Origin: Tillus elongatus
Taxonomy: Eukaryota; Arthropoda; Insecta; Coleoptera; Cleridae
DNA length: 64,000 nucleotides
NCBI GenBank assembly: GCA_964006375.1
Contig: OZ023268.1
Location: 81,170,335 to 81,234,334 of the forward strand
Direction of reading: 5' to 3'
Shown here: positions 56,088 through 64,000 of the stretch, one piece after another
Numbering within the stretch: position 1 is the first letter of the stretch
How the letters are laid out: each line of letters starts with the position of its first letter
Made by a program: the position numbers and the translations under genes
The notes under the pieces: model-generated
Seen by the model: the letters and a program-made list of their open reading frames with translations, nothing else
Database searches by the model: none
What the model was told of the DNA's origin: nothing

Positions 56088-58505
56088 TTTTTTAATTTCA
56101 ACAACACACCACGAGGGCTTACAGCCTAAATACTATCGTACCGTGGGTGTTGACAAGGAGGAAAGAGGCAACTTGTTAATTCTGGACTTGAAGGTTTGGA
56201 GGTTCGGAGGAGAAGGAAAAACATGTGCAGGCAAGGAATTCCACAACTTGGAAGTCCTCGGGACAAAAGAGCGGGCATAACAAGATGTTCTATGTCTGGT
56301 GACCTGGACAGTAAAAGGGTGCATTCGCTCTGTTCCCCCGGTAGATCTGTTGAGGGCAGCAGGTGGGGGAACTATGGAGGAAAGCTCCTCTGAGCAGTGA
56401 CCGTGCAGATATTTATAAAAGAGAGAGAGGTCACCAACGGCACGTCGGTGGGCAAGGGATGGCAGCATTTGGGTGAGGGTAGGATCACCGATGAGACGTA
56501 TAGCTCTCTTTTGAATGGAGTCCAGGATAGCAAGTGTAGAAGCGACAGCTGCACTCCAGATGTGGGAGCAGTATTCGAGGTTTGGCCTTATTTGTAAAGT
56601 ATATAATGTATAGAGATTAGCTGGTGAAAAGTATTTGCGAGCCCGGACGAGGAAACCTAATTTCTTAGCAGCCGCTTCTGCAATTGATGTGACATGTTTG
56701 TGCCAATTAAGATTTCGATCCACAGAAATGCCAACAAGAGAAAATGACTCATTACTTTGAATAACTTGGTTGTTCATTGTGATGGGTCTAGGGCTGGTAT
56801 ATCTCTTATAAGAAAGAAAGAAAGACTGAGATTTGGTGGGGTTGAATTGTACAAGATTTCTACTTCCCCAGTCTAATATTTTTTGGAGATCCACGGAGAC
56901 AGAACCCTCCATGAGTCTGCGATCCTCATCTAATTGGGCTAAAGAGACAGGCTTAGAATATTGTATATTTGAGTGGAGGGTGCTGTCGTCCGCGCAACTG
57001 TGAACTGGGTTGGATGTGCTAGAGAGGAGGTCATTGATGTGGAGAATAAACAAAGTAGGGGCTAAAGCTGAACCTTGAGGAACTCCTGCATTAATTGGAT
57101 ACAGTTTAGAGGAATGTCCATCCACAACAACAGAAATGCTCCTGTTGGAGGGGAAATTTGCTGTCCAGGTACAAAGTTTTGGTGGTAGGCCATAAGCCGG
57201 AAGTTTATTAAGCAGCGCTGCGTGCCAGAATGGTCGAATGCTTTGGATATGTCTAGAGCGACAATCTGGAATTCACCGTGTAGTTCCATAGACTTGTTCC
57301 AAGAATGGGTGACAAAGGAAAGGAGGTCGGCAGTCGAACTGCGCTGACGGAATCCATACTGCCTCTCGTGGATTAGACTGTGTTTTTCAAGAAATTTTAG
57401 TAATTCGGTGTTTATATACTTTTCCATCACTTTAGAGACGACTGAAAGGAGAGAAATAGGCCTGTAGTTCCTAAGAAGCACTTTGTATCCTTTCTTGGGG
57501 ATGGGTTGTACTCGAGCAGTTTTCCAGTTACTAGGGAATATGCCTTTATTGTAAGATATCTGGAACAGATGAGTCAGGACAGGAGCAAGTTCTTGTGCGC
57601 ATTTTTTGAGAACAATTGCTGGGATCTCGTCAAGGCCAGAGGCTTTCCTGGTATTAAGAGAAGAGAGCATCTTTCGTACCTTTTTAGTTTTGAAAATGAT
57701 ATCCGTCATTTTATGCGGGACATTGGGGACTGTTGGTGGTTGAACATTTGGAGGTGGGTTGAGAGTAGAATTGCCGGCGAACAACGAAGCAAAGTTCAGC
57801 CTTGCCCAGGGCGGTAGAAACGATTTCATCCCCTGAGACAAGAGGTGGGAACGTGATTTTGCAGAAATTATTCCCAATAGATTTAGCAAGAGTCCAGAAG
57901 AGTTTGCCGCCGTTGGAGCTTAAGAGGAATTTGTTTTTGATGTGGTTATTAAACGAGTTTTTTGCCTCAGAAAGAACGCGGACATAGCGGTTTCTTGCGT
58001 CGTTAAATGCTTGACGGTTTTCTTGACTGGGATTGTGTAGAAGCGTTTTGTGAGCTTTGACCATTTCAAGTCTGGCCTTGTCACAGGATTTAGAGAACCA
58101 GGGCTTTTGAGTGGCTGAAGAGATTTTCTGTGTACGTGGAATAAATAATTCCATACCAGCTTGGATAATTTCGGTGACGTTTTGTGAGATATCAGAGGGG
58201 TCAGGATGAGAGAAGCAGACAGACGTCCATGGAAATGATGAAAAGTAATCCCGCATTTCGTCCCAGTTTGCGGAGTTGTAGTGCCAAACGATACGTGGGT
58301 GTGATGACTGTGTGACCTCGGGTTGCATTGCGCAGGAAGCAGTGACCATGCCGTGGTGTGAGCGACCAAGGGGGGCGGTGACTGATATCTTATAGCATTC
58401 AGGTTTTGTAGTAAGAAGGAGATCCAAGGGATTTGAGCTGTGTGTTGGGATACGAGGAATGTAAGTAGGTTGCTGAACCATATTGGCTAAAGAATTGCTG
58501 ACTGC
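56088..58505 (-). pseudogene. CR1/jockey-like LINE copy e (longest, two long frames)
   Basis: Minus-strand order: endonuclease C-terminus from about 58500 (LDLLLTTKPECYKISV; GRSHHGMV, with the catalytic Asp of SDH replaced by His), linker (TQKPWFSKSCDKARLE), then from 57889 the RT (LNTRKASGLDEIPAIVLKK, YRPISLLSVVSKVMEKY, RQYGFRQRSSTADLL, ALDISKAFDH). A frameshift lies near 57235. From 57125 to 56133 comes VPQGSALAPTLFILHINDLL, SCADDSTLHSN (Cys for Tyr of YADD) and the whole C-terminal region to FKSRINKLPLSSL. It ends in the family tail at 56088. ORF1 and most of the endonuclease are missing. Confidence 0.92.
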
Positions 58506-58514
58506 ATTTGGATT

Positions 58515-59139
58515 TTTTACAGTTTGAACTAGTTCCTGCTTTAGTCACCCTATATCCAGATACTCCTGAAAGAACCATTTCGCTGCAACGGACGGCCGTA
58601 CCGATACGATAATACCTAAACGAGGTTTTCCAAGATAGATGGATAGGTAGAAGGGGAGAAGTAGAATGGCCAGCTCGCTCACGCATTTAACACCCTTAGA
58701 TATCTTTTTGTGGAGACATTTGAAAGAAAGAGTGTACAAAACGCAGCCTTCGGACTTAGAGACATTAAAAGTGATAATACAACATGAAATGCAACAAATT
58801 CTTGAGCAGGTTATTGAGAATGTTCAAAACGAATTTGTTTTACGTTTAGGATACTGCCTAGTTGTCAATGGCCATCATTTTAAACATTTAGTTAAGTACT
58901 CTATTTTTTTATAATTAGATTTTATCATTACAAATCTGTTGTTTTTACTTAATAAACATACCTACCTCTTAAATTTTATTAATTATTATTGTTAGATTGT
59001 CATATCTCGAAAACTGCTGAAGATCGAAATAGGGTATGTTACATGAAAAATATTCAGAAATGTAAGTAGAATTCAAGAATAGAATTCCATTTAAAGAATT
59101 AAAGTTGACGTGTGCCCCGACTTTTTAAGCCACCTGTAT
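58515..59139 (+). pseudogene. DD41D-type mariner C-terminal fragment
   Basis: A frame reads VFQDRWIGRRGEVEWPARSL (58617-58675) and then LTPLDIFLWRHLKERVYKT, with the third catalytic Asp, ending FKHLVKY (58915). The sequence to GACTTTTTAAGCCACCTGTA (59121-59140) looks like the element's right tip. The 5' part is gone. LINE copy e abuts it at about 58505. Confidence 0.7.
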
Positions 59140-60196
59140 AATACTAAAAAGTCTTAAAATTCCGAAAACTGAAAAATTAAGTCGACGGGTCCGAGTGTTT
59201 TTCGAAAATATACATGGTTATGAAAATATTGAGGGTGTTTCATTATTTTTGCTCAGCCTGTATATAAATGAAGGAATGGAGTACTTGACTTTTTTGAGAG
59301 AAATCTTAAAATTATTAATTTACAAAAGACAGTGGGATAGCAACAAAATTGACTCTTAAATACATTGCCTAAAAATTGATCAAATCAATAGCTATAAATT
59401 TAAAAAAAATATATTGTAATTTTGGATGAAATAGTAAAATAAATAATTATTTGGTGAATTTGCAGTATACATTACGGACAGGTTTAGATAAATGGACTGC
59501 TGATAGATAGTTTGGCATCTTACATGCACGTTGACACTATTTTTACCCTTTGCTTCCTTATCTTTAATGAGTTATTTACATTTAAACGTCGTCGCTGGCC
59601 TGGTGCCGTAAGTTAAAAAAGATTTTTTTTTTCACAATGTTTCTACTTTTTTCGCTTGCTATGTTGCATGCTCCTTTCCCGATACATCAATTCCCTTACA
59701 GTTACCAAATCCTATCTATTTCTCATATTACCACCGTGTTTTTTACTGGGGGGTCCGCTACTTCGTCGTGGAGGTTTTCCTTTCTCTCCTACATGCCTAC
59801 ACCCACTCTGAATGCCTAAACCACATAAAAAATGTCTTCGAAGACAACCCCCAAGAAAGTTACGGACGTGAGGCGAATGTGGAGTAGGCAGGGTTAACAG
59901 GCGGTATGGCTACAAAATGTGAAAAAGGCAGCTTTTGTGGTTTCGACTAAACTGTTTTTTTTTAATTTTCCGCTCATATTTCCTTTTTATCTTCCGCGGC
60001 CTGCACTCCTATTTACTCCTGGTCCAGTCACTTTCTTGGGGGTTGTTTGCAGGAAATTTTTCTTGTGGTACGTGCATCTAAGGGTGTGCCTAATCATGTT
60101 TCTGAATTTATTTGTAAAAACCCTCCAGCGGGCGAACTGCAAATTGACCAGTTATTTTCATTATATGGCCAACTCAAACATGATTTCAATATAGTT
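59140..60196. other. Unassigned stretch
   Basis: Two open frames (59637-59819 and 59919-60194) have no recognisable motif. Confidence 0.35.
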
Positions 60197-61035
60197 AAGT
60201 AGGATCGCAGACTCATGGAGGGTTCTGTCTCCGTGGATCTCCAAAAAATATTAGACTGGGGAAGTAGAAATCAGGTACAAATTCAACCCCACCAAATCAC
60301 AGTCTTGCTTTCTTTCTCATAAGAGATACACCAACCCTAGACCCATCACAATAAACAACCAAGTTATTCAAAGTAATGAGTCCTTTTCATTTGTAGACAT
60401 TTCTGTGGATCGAAATCTCAATTGGCACCAACATGTCACATCAATTGCAGAAGCGGCTGCTAAGAAATTAGGTTTCCTCCTCCGGGCTCGTAAATACTTT
60501 TCACCAGCTAATCTCTATACCTTATATACTACACAAATAAGACCAAACCTCGAATACTGCTCCCACATCTGGGGTGCTGCTGCCGCTTCTACACTCGCTA
60601 TCCTGGACTCCATTCAGAAGAGAGCTATATCTCATCGGCGACCCTACCCTCACCCAAAGGCTGCCCATCCCTTTCCCACCGACGTGCCTTTGGTGACCTC
60701 TCTCTGTTTTATAGATATCTGCACGGGCACTACTGAGAGGAGCTTTCTTCCATAGTTCCTCCACCTGCTGCCCCCAACAGATCTACCAGGGGAACAAAGC
60801 GAATGCACCCTTTTACTGTCCAGGTCACCAGACATAGAACATCTTGTTATGCCCGCTCGTTTGTCCCGAGGACTTCCAAGTTGTGGAATTCCTTGCCGGC
60901 ACATGTTTTTCCTTCTCCCCCGAACCTTCAAGTCCAGAATTAACAAGTTGCCTCTTTCCTCCTTGTCTACACCCACGGTACGATAGTATTTAGGCTGTAA
61001 GCCCTCGGGGTGTGTTGTTGAAATAAAAAAATAAT
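60197..61035 (+). pseudogene. CR1/jockey-like LINE copy f (5'-truncated)
   Basis: Starts at RRLMEGSVSVDLQKILDWGS-equivalent sequence, then a frameshift, NLNWHQHVTSIAEAAAKKLG, IRPNLEYCSHIWGAAAAST, and a frameshift near 60630. It ends with the family tail followed by (ATA)n rather than a long A-run. Confidence 0.9.
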
Positions 61036-62290
61036 AATAATAAAAGAAAGGTATTTGTAACTGACTGGAAAATTATTAAGTACTGACGATGGACTTTGTT
61101 GTCTGTAACTCGAAAAGGAAAAAATATATAAATATTCGGTTTTGGCTAGTATCTTAGACCACGTAAGTTCTTAAAAGCTGTGCATCTTTACCTTAAAATT
61201 TTTGAAGTAAATTTTGAAAAATTCGTTCAGTTGAAGATAACGCCCTCTAGTCCATGTATTAAACATTAATGGATAAATGCTAATAACAAGCCTAGACATC
61301 TCTAGGGTTGTGGGCGGATTGAGGCTTTGAACTTTATTTCTCCTCATATTTCCCCAACCTCTTGAAAATGGATATGAAACAGGAGCCAAAATGTCGAGTT
61401 TTAATAAATTGTAGATAAGTTGCATTAAATCATCGTAGACTCGGGTCCTCTACACGTACCTACTCTTGTGTCGGTTCTTATACGGGCCGCCTGTATATAC
61501 AAGTTTTTTAAACATCCATATAACAAATAAATGTAGTACACCTACGACCCACTAGTCTTGAAGCTACAAAGATACTCCTCAAACTTTTAGACTGTTCTGA
61601 CATCTGTCAAAATCCTGAACACGGTACAATCTAATCTGGCTGTGAATCAATCATATCTTTCCTGCCATGTTAAATAACAGAACATGAAACGCGAGTGATT
61701 CACATGGTGATACGGGTTCGTGCACAATCCGGCAACGTGGCGAGCTCATTTCCTCTGCTATCGCACAGGCAGCCAGGGCCAACTGTGACTGGTCTGCTGG
61801 CGTTGGCTGGTTTCACCGCTGTTTTTATCCTCTACAACAGTGTATGTTGCTGCTAGCCTGGCCTGTTATTTCTACAGCGTAATCAACCAAATTATAACTC
61901 GCAAGCCGTAGCCGTAACATTGCTAGCGTTGGTTGAGAGGCCCGACTCTGGCGTGTTTCCGAGCTCTGCCTTCTGCGTTTGCATGCCTGCTGTTTGCCTG
62001 GCTTACGGCTTATAACCCAGCATACCTTCTTGTACCTGCCTACCTTCTCTACTCGGAATATGATATTGTAAAACGCCTTACTTTGTAGCCCGGCAAGCCC
62101 GATCTCTCTTCACTGTTCGACCGAAAGTCCGTTTGGTTTTACTATTAACATTATACCATTTCCTTTCATTCTGTCGAACGGATGAACTTTTTCTGATGAA
62201 GCCGAAGCCTACATAATGAGGGTTCCGTTCGAAACATAAATAAACTTTCTCAGCATTGCTACCTTCTTTTTACTGTCATTTATAGACATT
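61036..62290. other. Unassigned stretch
   Basis: No gene recognised. 62185-62225 (AACGGATGAACTTTTTCTGA...GAAGCC...CGTTCGAAACATAA) resembles retroelement terminal sequence, possibly Penelope-like. Confidence 0.35.
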
Positions 62291-62299
62291 CAAAATTCT

Positions 62300-62345
62300 T
62301 GACGCAGCAAGTGCGTTATGGTAGCGAATGTTTATAAAACTTATT
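62300..62345 (+). repeat. Family B terminal fragment
   Basis: TTGACGCAGCAAGTGCGTTA then TGGTAGCGAATG; only the first about 40 bases of the family are present. Confidence 0.8.
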
Positions 62346-62419
62346 TACCTTGTAAGTGGCTTTGCAAAATGGTTAGCTAAACCGTTAAAAAGGATGAAAA
62401 GATTAAAAATTATACAATC

Positions 62420-62566
62420 TAATCTAAATACACACGTATAGACTTTTTCTGTGGCTTTACAAAGAATTTTTTTTGCCTGAAGATGCAGTAAAGGCAAAAT
62501 CGGCTGCAGAGAAAAAACCAGCACTTGTGAAGCCACAGAAAAAGTCTCTACAGGTGTATTAGATAT
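62420..62566. repeat. Small foldback (hairpin) repeat
   Basis: 62421-62466 and 62522-62566 are inverted copies (GACTTTTTCTGTGGCTTTAC against GTGAAGCCACAGAAAAAGTC). The loop has GCCTGAAGATGCAGTAAAGG. Possibly a Penelope-like terminal hairpin, by inference. Confidence 0.8.
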
Positions 62567-62609
62567 GGAATTGTTTTACCAGAGCAACAACAAACAACCG
62601 GCTCTGATA

Positions 62610-62845
62610 TTTTTTTACGTTAACTTCGGCCCATTTTCGCGACTATGGTCAATCACCGACGCCAGGGAGCAGTTTCACCTCACTATCCTGGAAATTCTGT
62701 TGACCCCCTGCCGTTCTGTAAGGATGGCAGGGATATTTAACGTGCCAAACATCGCATGGACACGGAACCGACGAAAGAAAACCCTAGGACTCGAACCCAG
62801 GGTAGAGGCACACGTTCTTACCCCTGGACCAACGAGGCTTCTGGA
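62610..62845 (-). mobile_element. SINE (tRNA-head family), copy 5, internally deleted
   Basis: Minus strand: head CCTCGTTGGTCCAGGGGTAA and B box GGGTTCGAGTCC (62789-62800), then a jump to the tail (GTCCATGCGATGTTTGGCAC... GACTATGGTCAATCACC on the plus strand). About 110 bases of body are missing relative to copy 3. Confidence 0.8.
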
Positions 62846-62982
62846 TCTGATAGTAAAATTGAATTAGTTAGCCTTAAAAGTTCTTATCACATTTATGATT
62901 TTTTTCTAGAAAAACATTCATGGGTATTAGATAATCTGATCATATAAAGTTTACATTGGATAAATGATTAAAAAATTAAAAA

Positions 62983-63304
62983 ATTCTGGACGCAGCAAGT
63001 GCGTTATGGTAGTGAATTTTCATAAAAATCTTCTTAATAACAAATACGTGTGTTTTTTTTAAGAAAGCAGGCATAAAATTTGGTTACCAATATAACCTAT
63101 ATAGTAAAAACAATGTGCCATGTTCCATTAAAATAACTTTATTGTGTGAAAATGTACAAAAATTTCCAAAAGTAAACTTAAAATGTTCCCGAAAAAACAC
63201 GTTTCTTGGTCAACCTTATAGGTTAATAGCAAATTGAGCTGTTCAAATATGAACATTTGATCAAAATTCGCTACCATAACGCACTTGCTGCGTCCAGAAT
63301 TTAT
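62983..63304 (+). repeat. Family B short copy with both TIRs
   Basis: About 38 bp near-perfect terminal inverted repeats: AAATTCTGGACGCAGCAAGT at 62986, and its complement ending CGTCCAGAATTT at 63301. The inside matches 8360-8600. No TA array. Confidence 0.88.
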
Positions 63305-64000
63305 TTTCTTACAAACATGCATTATATTTCGATGGAAAATGCAAAAATGCAATAACATAAGGCGTGTTTAATTAAAAAAAGGAAATTTGTATCACCAACG
63401 ACTTATGGACCACCTGTGATTGCAGAAATATTATTTTAAGATGTAGCTCAAGACACCCTATAATTAATATATACAAATTTTCTTCATATCTTATATAATA
63501 ACGGATATATTGAGCTTTATTAATTTTTTATGAAAATTCGACAAAAATTATATACCATTAAATGATAAACTCTATAGCTAAGGCTACTGCCAAGCATCAG
63601 AGACAGGGTCTATTTGAAATGAATTTTCTGCAACTATTTTAGTAAAATGAAGGACAATGACGGTTGAAACTAAGACTTAAGGGTTTGTAAAACATCCTTC
63701 TTGTGACATTTTATTTCTATAGCCCGTATTAGATTTAAGTTATTTGCCTAAATGTTGCCAATTTTGACATTTTAAATCGCCACTTTGACGTTTTGAGGAA
63801 AACCCCAATTTATTTATTTTTAAATGCCTATAACTTTTTTGTCTTTTGACCTACATGGCTAAATTTTGGTAGGTAACTTACCTATAAGGATGTAAACCTG
63901 CGTACCTTTTTTGTCTCTTGACCTATAGAGCTAAATTTTGGTAGGCAAGTCACCTATAACGATATAAATACGCGTACCAAATTTGGTTGCCCTTACTTTG
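63305..64000 (+). repeat. Family C repeat, copy 2 (cut by window edge)
   Basis: Collinear with 9050-9890: TTCTTACAAACATGC, TATCACCAACGACTTATGG, TAATAACGGATATATTGAGC, AGTAAAATGAAGGACAATGA, ATGCCTATAACTTTTTTG. It lacks the 9235-9410 segment. The last bases contain two near-identical copies of a ~60 bp piece (TGACCTACATGGCTAAATTT and TGACCTATAGAGCTAAATTT). Confidence 0.85.

Noticed and set aside
61171..61425. 84-codon minus-strand ORF
   Set aside because: No motif and no splice-site context; it lies between repeats.

Overview
The window is eukaryotic nuclear DNA and almost certainly comes from an insect. The grounds are GT-AG introns many kilobases long, an AT-rich background, and insect-type transposable elements of many kinds: Tc1/mariner elements (including the DD41D group known from the rosa mariner), pogo/Tigger, CR1/jockey-like and RNase H-bearing non-LTR elements, RTE-like fragments, Penelope-like elements, Ty3/gypsy and other LTR elements, and tRNA-head SINEs. 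I cannot fix the insect order from sequence alone.

One host gene can be assembled. It lies on the minus strand in four coding exons (25564-25422, 11367-11111, 5446-5189, 5009-4990). It encodes about 225 residues, with an ATG in a good context, in-phase GT-AG junctions, a stop codon and an AATAAA signal 20 bases past the stop. It carries a helix-hairpin-helix motif (LKGVGTTMASALLAA), so a DNA-binding or glycosylase-like fold is possible, but I do not recognise the family by name. Intron 1 is about 14 kb and intron 2 about 5.7 kb, so everything between 5.2 and 25.4 kb except exon 2 is intronic and mostly transposon debris.

Layout. 1-4.4 kb: ends of two RNase H-type LINEs, a 405 bp tandem duplication and a degenerate tandem-repeat block. 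5-25.6 kb: the host gene, whose introns hold mariner and Tc1 relics, a deleted LTR element with an intact target duplication, a pogo/Tigger tail, a mariner inside a TA microsatellite, a 212 bp tandem array derived from reverse-transcriptase sequence and interrupted by a LINE, 5S rRNA-like repeats, and copies of a TIR repeat with a (TA)n core. 26-28.5 kb: a Penelope-like relic between inverted arms, and a SINE inverted duplication. 29.7-43.7 kb: LINEs nested in each other and in a Penelope relic, three SINEs, and a foldback element with arms of about 520 bp. 44-59 kb: four DD41D-type mariner copies or fragments (one with an intact 343-codon transposase at 49967-48936) and a gypsy deletion derivative inserted into a (TA)n core. 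59-64 kb: another LINE copy, SINE and foldback pieces, and a second copy of the repeat seen at 8.3-9.9 kb.

Most striking are the long (TA)n arrays (15 of them longer than 70 bp). Many have the same conserved flanks and lie inside one TIR-bounded non-autonomous repeat family, so transposition appears to have spread them. They have since served as landing sites for a mariner and a gypsy element.
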